From assembly GCA_018823175.1 (NCBI GenBank), contig JAHJIY010000098.1, positions 1 through 39,926 on the forward strand: a stretch of 39,926 nt of DNA, in the 5' to 3' direction. Below, in pieces: positions 14,077-22,514 of the stretch (its first letter is position 1; each line of letters opens with the position of its first letter). A model generated the notes under the pieces. The model had not been told where the DNA came from and did no database searches. It saw only the letters and a list, made by a program, of their open reading frames with translations. This DNA is from Pseudomonadota bacterium. GTDB taxonomy: Bacteria; Desulfobacterota; Desulfobulbia; Desulfobulbales; JAHJIY01. The position numbers and the translations under genes are program-made.

Positions 14077-15123
14077 TTATGCAACTAAGATCATTTCCTG
14101 GGGCTCCGCCACCACCTCGCCGATGATGGTTGCCGCAGCCACCCCGCCAGCCTTAAGGGCAAAGAGCAGTGAGTCCGCCTCCCCGGCCGCCACCGCGATG
14201 AGCAGGCCGCCGGAGGTCTGGGGATCAAAACAGAGATCCCGCCTGGTCTGCACCACCGACTCGACAAAGGTCACAAAATTGCCCCGGAATTTTTTGTTGT
14301 TATAGGCCCCGGCCGGGATCAAGCCCATGGCCGCCCACTCCAGGGCCTCGGGGTAATGGGGCAGAGTAGCCGAATCGATCCGCATCCCGTGGCCGGAATC
14401 CACCACCATCTCGGCCAGATGGCCCAGGAGGCCGAAGCCGGTAATGTCGGTACAGGCGTTGAGCGAAAAGTCGGCCATTACCTCGGCTGTCACCCGGTTC
14501 AGGGTGGCCATGTTGCCGATCACCCGCTCGGTCACTTCCGTCCCGGCCAGACCCGCCTTGATGGCGGTGCAGACGATACCGGTGCCCAAGGGCTTGGTGA
14601 GGATGAGCTTATCGCCGGTTCGTAACTGCTTCTTAGTGAGAATCTTCGCAGGGTGGACATAACCGGTCACCGACAGGCCATACTTCAGCTCGGGGTCGTC
14701 GATGGTGTGGCCGCCAACCAGCACCACACCGGCCTCCCGCATGGTGGCCAAACCGCCCTCAATCACTGCCCGCAGCACCGAGATATCCATAGTTTTGGCC
14801 GGGAAGGCGACGATATTCATCGCGGTCTTCGGAGTGCCGCCCATGGCATAGATATCACTTAAGGCATTTGCCGCCGCGATCCGGCCAAAGGCGTAAGGAT
14901 CATCGACCATGGGTGGAAAGAAGTCCAGGGTCTGCACCAGGGCGAGATCGTCCGACACCCGATAGACCCCGGCATCATCAGCCCGCTCCAGGCCGACCAG
15001 AAGATTATCGTCTACCGGCAGGTCGAGGCCGCACAGGGCCCGGTCCAGATCGCCGGGGGCCAGTTTGGCGGCACAACCGGCGCCTTTGACGGTCTGGGTT
15101 AAACGAATCGGCTCTCCAGTCAT
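14077..15123 (-). CDS. selD: Selenide, water dikinase (selenophosphate synthetase)
   Basis: 348 aa, standard length. The active-site segment KGAGCAAKL contains Cys17 (a Cys, not Sec, form) and Lys20. Other family marks are VQTLDFFPPMVDDPYAFGRI, GGTPKTAMNIVAF, GGHTIDDPELKYGL, TDITGFGLLGH and FDPQTSGGLL. SelD makes selenophosphate from selenide and ATP for Sec-tRNA synthesis. Its ATG overlaps the stop of the upstream mvhD-like gene (ATGA), so translation is probably coupled. With selB, tRNA-Sec and yedF in the same window the host clearly makes selenoproteins. Confidence 0.97.
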   Translation of the reverse strand: MTGEPIRLTQTVKGAGCAAKLAPGDLDRALCGLDLPVDDNLLVGLERADDAGVYRVSDDLALVQTLDFFPPMVDDPYAFGRIAAANALSDIYAMGGTPKTAMNIVAFPAKTMDISVLRAVIEGGLATMREAGVVLVGGHTIDDPELKYGLSVTGYVHPAKILTKKQLRTGDKLILTKPLGTGIVCTAIKAGLAGTEVTERVIGNMATLNRVTAEVMADFSLNACTDITGFGLLGHLAEMVVDSGHGMRIDSATLPHYPEALEWAAMGLIPAGAYNNKKFRGNFVTFVESVVQTRRDLCFDPQTSGGLLIAVAAGEADSLLFALKAGGVAAATIIGEVVAEPQEMILVA

Positions 15124-15737
15124 CGCCCGATGCTCCCGCCAGCGGAGATCTCCTGCAGGACCTTACCACACTTGTCTTTAACCAGCGCGGCAATGGCGGG
15201 CCGGGAGAAATCCCTGCTCTTCATCATCTCCCGGGAGGCATTGATCAGACCGGTGCGAAGCTTGCGACCTCTTGCCGCATAGGCCGCCTCGCTCAACTGC
15301 CGCCGTAAATCCCTTTGATCGATCTTCTCCGCTTGCCCCAAAGGGCCAAGTTTTCTGATCTGCTCGGTAAAGGCGGTAATAATTTTAACGAAATTCGGGC
15401 CTTCGGCGGCCGAGGCCCAGTCGATCAAAAAGCGCTCGCGGACAATACCAAGCCGATCCAGCATCTCATGGACCAGCGAGGCCGAAACCAGGGCGTGGTA
15501 GTTGCCGTCCTGGTAATGGCATTCCCCGGGGTGACAGCCGCCGACAAAGATACCGTCGGCGCCACCCACCAGTCCCTCCAGAGGGAATGAGGGATCGAGC
15601 CGGCCGGTACACATGATGCGGATAACCCTTAGGTTTGGCGGGTACTGATAGCGGCCGACCCCGGCTGAATCGGCGGCGGTGTAGCAGCACCAGTTACAAA
15701 GAAATCCTAAAATATGGGGATTATATTCGTTGGTCAT
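15120..15737 (-). CDS. MvhD/FlpD-type iron-sulfur electron transfer subunit
   Basis: 205 aa. The first 140 residues are the MvhD domain: GFLCNWCCYTAAD (Cys14, 17, 18), IMCTGRLDP (Cys43) and GGCHPGECHYQDGN (Cys68, 73), ligands of a [2Fe-2S] cluster. About 60 extra, basic residues follow. MvhD links HdrA to hydrogenase or formate dehydrogenase in flavin-based bifurcation. It starts inside the stop of the HdrA gene (TAATG) and overlaps selD by four bases. No hydrogenase or HdrBC genes are present, so its electron donor lies elsewhere. Confidence 0.9.
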   Translation of the reverse strand: MTNEYNPHILGFLCNWCCYTAADSAGVGRYQYPPNLRVIRIMCTGRLDPSFPLEGLVGGADGIFVGGCHPGECHYQDGNYHALVSASLVHEMLDRLGIVRERFLIDWASAAEGPNFVKIITAFTEQIRKLGPLGQAEKIDQRDLRRQLSEAAYAARGRKLRTGLINASREMMKSRDFSRPAIAALVKDKCGKVLQEISAGGSIGR

Positions 15738-18700
15738 TATTCATCTCCTTGCGGGTTGAAGGCCCGTACCTGGGCCATGATCCCGTCATAAGTGAAACGG
15801 CCCATATCGATGGCCAAGGTCGGACAGCGGGCGGCGCAGACTCCGCAGCCCTTGCAGGAAGCGGTGATAGTCCTGGCCTTTCTGAGCTTACCGTCTTTGT
15901 AAAGTGTGATCGCCTTGTAAGGGCAAAACGATTCGCAGGCCCCGCAGCCGATGCACTTTTCCGGCTCGACCTTGGAGACAATGGGTTCCGGAGTTATTTT
16001 GCCATGGGCCAGGGGTTGACAGGCACGGCCGGCGGCAGCCTGGGCCTGGGCGATGGACTCGTCGATGGACTTGGGCGCATGGGCCAGGCCGCAGACAAAA
16101 ACCCCGTCTACCGCCAGGTCTACCGGTCGCAGCTTAACGTGGGCCTCGAGATAGAACTTGTCGCTGGTCACCGGCACCTTGAGAAGCCTGGCCAATGAAG
16201 ATGGATCTTCCGACTCTATGCCGGTAGAGAGGATGAGCAGATCGGCGCGTCGTTCGACCTCATCACCAAGGATCGGATCAAAGACCTTGACCACCGGTTT
16301 GCCGGTTTTCCCTTTGCCGACCATCACTTCGGGCGGCGCCTCGGGAGTGAAGCGGGTAAAAATGATCCCCTGCGCCCGGGCCCGGCGGTAGTCATCCTCC
16401 ATGAAGCCGTAGGTCCGCATGTCCCGGTAGAGGATGGTAATCTGAGTTTGGGGTGAAATCTCCTTGATCCGCAGGGCATTCTTGACCGCCTGCCCACAAC
16501 ATATTCGACTACAGTAGGCCAGATCGTCACCCCGGGAACCGACGCACTGGATCATGACGATCTGTCGGCAATCAGACGGGAAAGGTTTCTTGCCGTCCAG
16601 CCTTTTTTCCAGCTCGATCTGGGTCAGGACCCGGTCCGATTCCCCATAGCCGAATTTTTTCGGCACATGGGGTTTGCCGCCGGTGGCAATCACCACCACC
16701 CCGTGATTAATCACCGTGCTGCCCTGCGGCCCATCAATGGTAGAGGTAAAATTACCGACGTAGCCGGATATGGCGGTCAGTTCTGCCTCGCATAACAGCT
16801 TGATCTTCTGGTGTTTTTTGACCTTACCGATCAGTTCTTTAACCATCTGACGAGGATCGTTGCCATACCGGTCCCTTGTCAGCAGCATGGTCCGGCCGCC
16901 AAGAATTTTTCCCTTTTCCACCAGGGTGCAGGCAAACCCCTGGTCAGCAATGGCCAGCGCCGCGGTCATCCCGGCCAGTCCGCCGCCGACCACCAGAGCC
17001 GACGGGGTCACCGGCAGTTCCTGTTCCACAAGGGGGGTCAGCGTCCTGGCCTTGGCCACCGCCATGCGCACCAGATCCTTGGCCTTGTCGGTAGCCGCTT
17101 CCTTTTCATTCATGTGAACCCAGGAACACTGGTCGCGGATATTGGCCATTTCAAAAAGGGCCCGATTCAGTCCGGCCTCCCGCATGGTTGTCTGGAAAAG
17201 AGGCTCATGGGTACGGGGGGTGCAGGCCGAAACCACCAGCCGGTTCAAATTGTGTTCCTTGATAATCGAGACGATCTGACCCTGGGCATCCTGGGAGCAG
17301 GAATAAAGATTGTCGGTGGCATAGGCCACGCCCGGCAGAGTTCTGGCATAGTCGGCGACCGCCGGCACATTAACGATGCCGCCGATATTGATGCCGCAGT
17401 GACAGACAAAAACGCCGATGCGCGCTTCTTCGCCTGCGACATCCCGTTCTTCCGGCAAAACCGCGTCCATGGTCTCCGAATTTCTACCGGCGGCCAGAAG
17501 TCCGGAGCAGAGCCCTGCCACCCCGCCTGCCTGAGTAACACTATCAGGAATATCCTTTGGTCCCTGAAAAGCGCCGATCACATACACTCCAGGTCGGCTA
17601 GTGACCAGCGGCGCATAGGCATCGGTTGCCGCAAATTGATAGCGGTTCAAATATATCCCGGCCGCCCTGGCAATTTGCTCCGCATCTTCCGGGGCTTCAA
17701 GCCCTTGGGAGAGAACGACAAGGTCGAATTTTTCATAGTGGTGTTTGCCTGAATCCTCGACCCAGGTAAGAAGCAGTCCACCGTCAAAGACATCTTCAAC
17801 TTGCGGTGGCCTGGCGTAGATCACCCGGAAGTTGTTCTCGGCGATGGCCCGCTCCCTGGCGGCGTCAAAACCCTTGCCGTGGGTGCGGACGTCCATATAA
17901 AAAAGAGTGATCTCAGCCTCGGGATCATGCTCGCGGGCCAGAGAGGCCTGTTTGATCGCGTACATGCAACAGACCGAGGAACAGTAATTGTTGCCGCAGG
18001 TCTCGTCCCGGGAACCGATGCACTGCAGAAAGGCGATTTTTTTCGGGTGCTGGTGGTCACTGATCCTGACAATTTCACCGCCGGTGGGCCCGCTGGCGCA
18101 CATCAGCCGTTCATGTTCAAAAGCGGTGAGCACGTCTGTGAACTTACCCCAACCATAATGGCGGAGAACATCGTTGCTGATCCGGCCAAAGCCCGGAGCG
18201 AGCACCACGGCGCCAACCGATAGATCAAGGATCTCTTCGGTGTCGTCGAATCGGATGGCGTTTTTCCGGCAGACCACGGCGCAGAGGCCGCAGGTCTGGT
18301 GGTTTAGTTGCAGGCAGCTCTTGGGATCGATGTGGTAACTGGTCGGCACCGCCTGGGCGTAATCGATATGGGCGGCGTGGGTGACCTTGAGTTCCTCGTT
18401 ATAGTCATCACCGATCTCTTTCAGGCAATAGAGGGTGCACTGACCGCAGCCGTTACAGATTTCTTCATCGATGTAGCGGGGTTGTTTTTTGATTCTGGCG
18501 ACAAAATCTCCAGGCCCGCCTTCCAGGGAAAACAACTCGGATTTGGTCAAAATTTTGATATTACTATCCCGCCCCGCCTCCACCAGTTTGGGGGCAAGGA
18601 TACACAGGGAACAGTCGTTGGTGGGGAAGGTCTTGTCGAGCCGGGCCATGACTCCGCCGATGGCGCCGCTTTTCTCGACCAGATAAACCTTGTAACCGAG

Positions 18701-18805
18701 TTCCGACAGATCAAGAGCGGCCTGCACGCCGGCCACACCGCCGCCGATGACCATAACAGCACCGCTGGTGACCACGGATTTTATATTTGAAGCTGGGGCA
18801 TTCAC
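15737..18805 (-). CDS. hdrA: HdrA-like flavin/iron-sulfur protein with duplicated FAD module
   Basis: 1022 aa, longer than canonical HdrA (about 650). An N-terminal HdrA/QmoA-like half has a dinucleotide fold (MVIGGGVAGVQAALDL), TFPTNDCSLCILAPK, and ferredoxin-type CNGCGQC and CGLCAVVC. From about residue 465 the canonical HdrA part begins (VFVCHCGINIGG, second FAD motif VVGGGLAGMTAALA) and ends with two [4Fe-4S] motifs, CIGCGACESFCP (near 951) and CKGCGVCAARCP (near 984). HdrA is the bifurcating flavoprotein of heterodisulfide reductase-type complexes in the cytoplasm. An in-frame ATG at 18823 has no Shine-Dalgarno; AAGGAGG within the following codons points to GTG 18805. Two FAD modules in one chain suggest an HdrA/QmoA-type electron hub. 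Confidence 0.92.
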   Translation of the reverse strand: MNAPASNIKSVVTSGAVMVIGGGVAGVQAALDLSELGYKVYLVEKSGAIGGVMARLDKTFPTNDCSLCILAPKLVEAGRDSNIKILTKSELFSLEGGPGDFVARIKKQPRYIDEEICNGCGQCTLYCLKEIGDDYNEELKVTHAAHIDYAQAVPTSYHIDPKSCLQLNHQTCGLCAVVCRKNAIRFDDTEEILDLSVGAVVLAPGFGRISNDVLRHYGWGKFTDVLTAFEHERLMCASGPTGGEIVRISDHQHPKKIAFLQCIGSRDETCGNNYCSSVCCMYAIKQASLAREHDPEAEITLFYMDVRTHGKGFDAARERAIAENNFRVIYARPPQVEDVFDGGLLLTWVEDSGKHHYEKFDLVVLSQGLEAPEDAEQIARAAGIYLNRYQFAATDAYAPLVTSRPGVYVIGAFQGPKDIPDSVTQAGGVAGLCSGLLAAGRNSETMDAVLPEERDVAGEEARIGVFVCHCGINIGGIVNVPAVADYARTLPGVAYATDNLYSCSQDAQGQIVSIIKEHNLNRLVVSACTPRTHEPLFQTTMREAGLNRALFEMANIRDQCSWVHMNEKEAATDKAKDLVRMAVAKARTLTPLVEQELPVTPSALVVGGGLAGMTAALAIADQGFACTLVEKGKILGGRTMLLTRDRYGNDPRQMVKELIGKVKKHQKIKLLCEAELTAISGYVGNFTSTIDGPQGSTVINHGVVVIATGGKPHVPKKFGYGESDRVLTQIELEKRLDGKKPFPSDCRQIVMIQCVGSRGDDLAYCSRICCGQAVKNALRIKEISPQTQITILYRDMRTYGFMEDDYRRARAQGIIFTRFTPEAPPEVMVGKGKTGKPVVKVFDPILGDEVERRADLLILSTGIESEDPSSLARLLKVPVTSDKFYLEAHVKLRPVDLAVDGVFVCGLAHAPKSIDESIAQAQAAAGRACQPLAHGKITPEPIVSKVEPEKCIGCGACESFCPYKAITLYKDGKLRKARTITASCKGCGVCAARCPTLAIDMGRFTYDGIMAQVRAFNPQGDE

Positions 18806-19056
18806 TGTAACTTCCTCCTTCATGAATCAACGGCAAAAATGGTCTGGTCAGACAGCCGCATGCATCCTGATTCCGAGGAGCAGAGTCCCTAAAGAGACGT
18901 AGACTCAACAAAGAAGGGGGAACGCGGAGCCGGCATTGAGTGCCACCCGAACCGGACGGCACACCAGACACAACATTCAATATGATGGATTTCTATGGCA
19001 ATTCATGTTTCTTCTCATATCTATGATGACGGATATGTTCTAATATCAAGCAGTTG

Positions 19057-19087
19057 GGCGCTGTTCCCTGATCAAAAGAACAGCGCC
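19057..19087 (-). terminator. Strong hairpin after the double rhodanese gene
   Basis: GGCGCTGTTC (19057-19066) and GAACAGCGCC (19078-19087) form a perfect 10-bp stem with an 11-nt loop, 12 nt after the stop codon of the double rhodanese gene. There is no T-run on the minus strand, so it may end transcription only partly or protect the mRNA 3' end. Confidence 0.5.
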
Positions 19088-19098
19088 GGGAAAGTTGA

Positions 19099-19875
19099 TC
19101 AGTTTGATACAACCGGCAAACCAGCCTCTTTCCAGTCGGCAAAGATGGCCTGGTTAATCTTTTCGTAGCCCAGCTTCATCAGCTTCCGGTAAGCGTTATA
19201 GCTGCGGCCGCCGGAATTACAGTAGACGATGATCTGTTTTTTCTTGTCGAGCACGTCCGACTGTGAGGCAAAGGAGGCCACCGGGATATTGACCGCGCCG
19301 GTAATATGGCCCTCGACAAACTCTTCTTTGTCGCGGACATCCACCAATTGAAAGGTCTCGGCACCGCCCTTGATCAGAGCATCGAGATCGGCCGGCGCAA
19401 TCTTGGTGGTCTCGATCCGCTCTTCATAGTTCGGCCCGGCATAGATCGGCATCCCCTTCTCTTCCCAGACCGGCATCCCATCGGCATAGACCAGAACATT
19501 CCGGTAGCCCATGGCAATGGCCTTTTTCGCTGCCTTCTTACTCTTGCCGCATTTGACTCCGTTGCAGTAGAAGACAATCGGCTGCGACTTGTCGGTCGGC
19601 AGCAGATGGGCATTTTCGGCAAATTTCTTCTCGGGCAGACTCTCGGCGCCCTTAATATGAACTTCCTGAAACTCTTCCGGATTTCGGGCATCAAAGACCG
19701 CAACTTCCTCCCCGCCGTCAAGCAGGGCTTTCAAACCTTCGGTATCGATCAGCCGGAAACCATCTTCGGTCATCTGGTAATTATTGAGATCAACCTTGTT
19801 TGCGGCCAGGCCTTGGGCGGCCAGCAACAGAGTCAGCCCACACCCTAAAACCAACAACTTTGTAATTCGTTTCAT
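19099..19875 (-). CDS. Exported tandem-domain rhodanese (sulfurtransferase)
   Basis: 258 aa. A signal peptide (KLLVLGCGLTLLLAAQGLA) leads two rhodanese domains. Domain 1 has VFDARNPEEFQEVHIKGAES and the loop FYCNGVKCGKSKKAA (Cys104); domain 2 has LVDVRDKEEFVEGHITGAV and VYCNSGGRSYNA (Cys219). Both keep a catalytic Cys, unlike classic thiosulfate transferases where only the second is active. The protein probably relays sulfane sulfur or selenium in the periplasm. ATG follows AAGGAG. It is flanked by long non-coding gaps (hairpin downstream, Fur-like site upstream), so it appears to be its own transcript. Confidence 0.9.
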   Translation of the reverse strand: MKRITKLLVLGCGLTLLLAAQGLAANKVDLNNYQMTEDGFRLIDTEGLKALLDGGEEVAVFDARNPEEFQEVHIKGAESLPEKKFAENAHLLPTDKSQPIVFYCNGVKCGKSKKAAKKAIAMGYRNVLVYADGMPVWEEKGMPIYAGPNYEERIETTKIAPADLDALIKGGAETFQLVDVRDKEEFVEGHITGAVNIPVASFASQSDVLDKKKQIIVYCNSGGRSYNAYRKLMKLGYEKINQAIFADWKEAGLPVVSN

Positions 19876-19930
19876 TGCTTTTCTCCTTTGCAGTACATTT
19901 ATGGAGAAGAGCGCGCTTACCGTGGCTAAC

Positions 19931-19949
19931 GAAAATGATTCTCACAAAC
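19931..19949. promoter_or_regulatory. Fur-box-like sequence upstream of the double rhodanese
   Basis: GAAAATGATTCTCACAAAC matches the 19-bp Fur consensus GATAATGATTATCATTATC at 14 positions and lies 56 nt upstream of the double rhodanese start. Iron control of this gene would be unusual but possible. A chance match cannot be ruled out. Confidence 0.3.
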
Positions 19950-20373
19950 AGGGGTATAGAACCGGAAAAAACGTGACCAGAGAAGAGCAGCGCCAAATGA
20001 CGCCGACAGGATCAGGGCAGCAACGATTTTGCTGGATTCCATCCCGATGCGGGGATCAGTCCGGAATCCTGGATCTTGATGGAAATTACGACAGGCAGGA
20101 AAAAGCGGAGAGACACCCGACATTATGAGAATCGACCCGGACCGGGCCGGACGGCTGAAGCCGTCATCGTCAGATATGGTAAAACATCACTCGTTTCTCC
20201 GTTTTCAAATTGATTGGAACCGATTTATCTACCAGCTATCGGGAAAGATTGTCAAACATTTTTATTTACCGCCGGCGAATCCCGGACATGCCGGCAAGGC
20301 TCAAATAGCTATCACGAAAGGTTGTAAGGATACGAGGTCCGAACAAAAATGACGGAAGTCGAGGCAGATTATT
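19950..20373. other. Intergenic stretch between the tonB and rhodanese transcripts
   Basis: No convincing gene. A small hairpin (GACGGC-TGAA-GCCGTC, 20150-20165) lies in a GC-rich patch. The tonB operon on the minus strand must end in this interval, but no clear intrinsic terminator with a T-run was found. Confidence 0.35.
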
Positions 20374-21105
20374 TCAGGCCAAGCGATAGATTACCGGCAC
20401 CACCAATTCGGCCTTGACCGGCGGACAGGGAAAGGGTGCCGCCTTTTTTATGGTGGCGATGGCGTTTTTGTCCAGAGCGGCAAAGCCGGAGCTTTTGATA
20501 ATCCGCAGATCATGGACCAGGCCATCCTGATCAACCATAAAACTGACGATCACCTTGCCTTGCCAGCCCATCTCCCGGGCCAAACGCGGATATGAGATCC
20601 CTTTCTGGATATTGTCCTTAATATAATGAAGGTTTGCCTTAACGTAGATTTGTTCGCTCAGTCCCAAGTCAGCGACTTCCGGGCCAGCGCTTGCCGTCCC
20701 GCCTTCTTCCTCTTTAATCACTGCTTCAGCCAAAGGTTGGACCGCTTCAGCCACAACTTCCTTGCTTGATTCTTCCGCCATAATCGATTCCGCCAACAAG
20801 GGTGGCGGATCCACTTCCTGCTCCGGCTCGGCCTGAAGTTCCGCAACCGGCGCCGGCACCGATATTTTGGTAAAGGCCCGCACGGTCCGGGTCGGGACCG
20901 CAGTCTTTAAGACCGGCGGCGCCTGCAAAACCGGGGTAGTTACCACATTTTTTTGAGGGTCCACGCCAGGGCGTTCAACCAGGCTGAAATCGATAAGTTT
21001 AACAATCTTGGCGGTCGGCAGCAGATTGGTCATCGAGATCAACGAGCATAAAATAATCCCATGCAAAACAAATGAAACACTAAAACCCTTCAGATTATCG
21101 TTCAT
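20374..21105 (-). CDS. tonB: TonB family protein
   Basis: 243 aa. An N-terminal membrane anchor (FSVSFVLHGIILCSLISM) is followed by a Pro/Glu/Ala-rich periplasmic linker (about 70-140) and a C-terminal TonB domain with SYPRLAREMGWQGKVIVSF, VHDLRIIKSSGFAALDKNAI and PFPCPPVKAELVVPV. TonB carries energy from ExbBD across the periplasm to the outer-membrane receptor. Its ATG overlaps the exbD stop by four bases. It is the last gene of the nine-gene operon led by the receptor at 26903-28945, so it is probably dedicated to that receptor. Confidence 0.92.
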   Translation of the reverse strand: MNDNLKGFSVSFVLHGIILCSLISMTNLLPTAKIVKLIDFSLVERPGVDPQKNVVTTPVLQAPPVLKTAVPTRTVRAFTKISVPAPVAELQAEPEQEVDPPPLLAESIMAEESSKEVVAEAVQPLAEAVIKEEEGGTASAGPEVADLGLSEQIYVKANLHYIKDNIQKGISYPRLAREMGWQGKVIVSFMVDQDGLVHDLRIIKSSGFAALDKNAIATIKKAAPFPCPPVKAELVVPVIYRLA

Positions 21106-21482
21106 GGCACGACCTCGGTCTGCAGGCTCACCTTGGTAAAACCCAGGCCTTTCACCAGATCCATCACCTCGACAAAAATCTCCAGGGCGATGGATTTATC
21201 GGCCCGAATCATGATCGAAGTTTTTTTATCGATCGGCGCCAAGCCAAGGCGTAGTTCGGCTAGACTGCGCAAGTGTGAATCCAGATATACCCGGCCCTGA
21301 CCGTCGATCTCCACGGTTGCTGATTTCATGGCGGCGGCCGAGGCGTTTGCCGCCTTGGGCAGTTGCACCGGAATGGCGCCGACCGCAATAAAGGTCGAGG
21401 TGGTCAGGACGATGGTCAACAAGACCAGCATCACATCAACCAGCGGGATGATATTGATCGATTCAAAGCCGCTGTCTTCCAT
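21102..21482 (-). CDS. exbD: Biopolymer transport protein ExbD
   Basis: 126 aa. It has the single N-terminal membrane helix with the proton-path Asp (NIIPLVDVMLVLLTIVLTT) and a periplasmic domain (IDGQGRVYLDSHL, SIMIRADKSIALEIFVEVMD, GFTKVSLQTEV). ATG 21482 has GGGAG upstream; a GTG one codon earlier is an alternative. It overlaps exbB by 20 nt and tonB by 4 nt. With ExbB it turns proton flow into TonB movement. Confidence 0.93.
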   Translation of the reverse strand: MEDSGFESINIIPLVDVMLVLLTIVLTTSTFIAVGAIPVQLPKAANASAAAMKSATVEIDGQGRVYLDSHLRSLAELRLGLAPIDKKTSIMIRADKSIALEIFVEVMDLVKGLGFTKVSLQTEVVP

Positions 21483-21897
21483 CACGGATCTCCCATTGCA
21501 TGATCATGACCTTTATTTTCCGAAGCAGCAGGTTGTAAATAATCACCGCCGGAATGGCGACCAACAGACCAACGGCGGTGACCTTCAAGGCCAGGGCCAG
21601 ACCGACCATGATCTTGTTGGTATCCATAAAGCCGCTCTTGCCCATGGCATAAAAAGTCAACATGATCCCCAGCACCGTGCCCAGCAAACCGATATAGGGA
21701 GCGCTGCTGCCGATGGTGGCAATCAGGTGCATCTTATTGGTCAATTCAAGTTCCAGACTTTTGCGGTCGGCAAAATCCTCAATCCTGATTTTTTTAAAAA
21801 GCAGATATCTCTCAACCCCGACACTGACTGCGATTAAGCTCATCACCACCAGCAGGCCGATGATCCCGTAATCAATCGCATACTTGAGCCAATCCAT
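21463..21897 (-). CDS. exbB: ExbB-type proton channel subunit (short form)
   Basis: 144 aa. It belongs to the MotA/TolQ/ExbB family: first helix YGIIGLLVVMSLIAVSVG, then SSAPYIGLLGTVLGIMLTF and VGLALALKVTAVGLLVAIPA. The length matches short ExbB proteins rather than the 240-aa E. coli form. Its start shares a base with the stop of the upstream CcdA-like gene. It is the energising partner of ExbD and TonB. Confidence 0.92.
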   Translation of the reverse strand: MDWLKYAIDYGIIGLLVVMSLIAVSVGVERYLLFKKIRIEDFADRKSLELELTNKMHLIATIGSSAPYIGLLGTVLGIMLTFYAMGKSGFMDTNKIMVGLALALKVTAVGLLVAIPAVIIYNLLLRKIKVMIMQWEIRDGRQRL

Positions 21898-22514
21898 TAT
21901 TTAATCCCCCCATAAATTATATTAACCCCCAGCAAGATCATGATCGTCATCGCCAGACCCTGGAGCCAGGGGGTGAATTTTATCACCTCCTGCCGAAGTT
22001 TCCGGGAGACCAGGGCCAACCCGCCCCCGATCAGCAGCAAGGGAGAGATGATTATGCCCAGCCCGTAACTCAGGCCAAAGCCCATGCCGGTCACCATTGA
22101 TCCCTGGCCGGCCGCCATGGTCAAGATCGCCAAGACCGGCGGACAAGGCACCAGACTGGTGGCAGCACCCAGAGTCAAAAGTGAAACCAGTTTGCCGCCC
22201 GGCCGACATTTATCGCGGCAACTGCGCCTGGCGACCAGGGGCATAGTAAGGGCCACCCCGATTAATACCAGGCCCATCGCCCAGCTCTGAGCCGAACTGG
22301 AAATCAGTTCCCGCCCCAGATAACCGGCCAAGCCACCGAGAAAGACATAACAGCAAATTTTACCCAGACCAAAAAAGAGCGAGCTGAGCAGCCCATCCCG
22401 AAAGCCGTCGCCATTGGCCAGCAGATAGGGGCCAAGATATGACAGACAGGTCATACTGCAAACCGTAGCGCCATAGATCAGCCCCAGACTAAAAAGACCG
22501 ACGCCATCAACCAT
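21897..22514 (-). CDS. CcdA/DsbD-like (TauE/SafE-annotated) membrane protein
   Basis: 205 aa with about six membrane helices and internal pseudo-symmetry. Conserved positions include CSMTCLSYLGPYLL in helix 1 and SLVPCPPVLAILT in the second half; these Cys-Pro sites resemble CcdA/DsbD/SoxV electron carriers, which pass reducing power from cytoplasmic thioredoxin to the periplasm. A Cys/Arg-rich cytoplasmic loop (RRSCRDKCRPGG) separates the halves. AAGGA favours ATG 22514 over 22523. It overlaps the activator gene upstream and exbB downstream. Similar proteins are sometimes annotated as sulfite exporters or UreH-like metal proteins, so its role as thiol reductant or transporter is open. Confidence 0.75.
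   Translation of the reverse strand: MVDGVGLFSLGLIYGATVCSMTCLSYLGPYLLANGDGFRDGLLSSLFFGLGKICCYVFLGGLAGYLGRELISSSAQSWAMGLVLIGVALTMPLVARRSCRDKCRPGGKLVSLLTLGAATSLVPCPPVLAILTMAAGQGSMVTGMGFGLSYGLGIIISPLLLIGGGLALVSRKLRQEVIKFTPWLQGLAMTIMILLGVNIIYGGIK

Noticed and set aside
14077-15737. SelD and MvhD-like proteins as selenoproteins
   Set aside because: The positions that hold Sec in some relatives (SelD residue 17 and the MvhD Cys sites) are plain Cys codons here.
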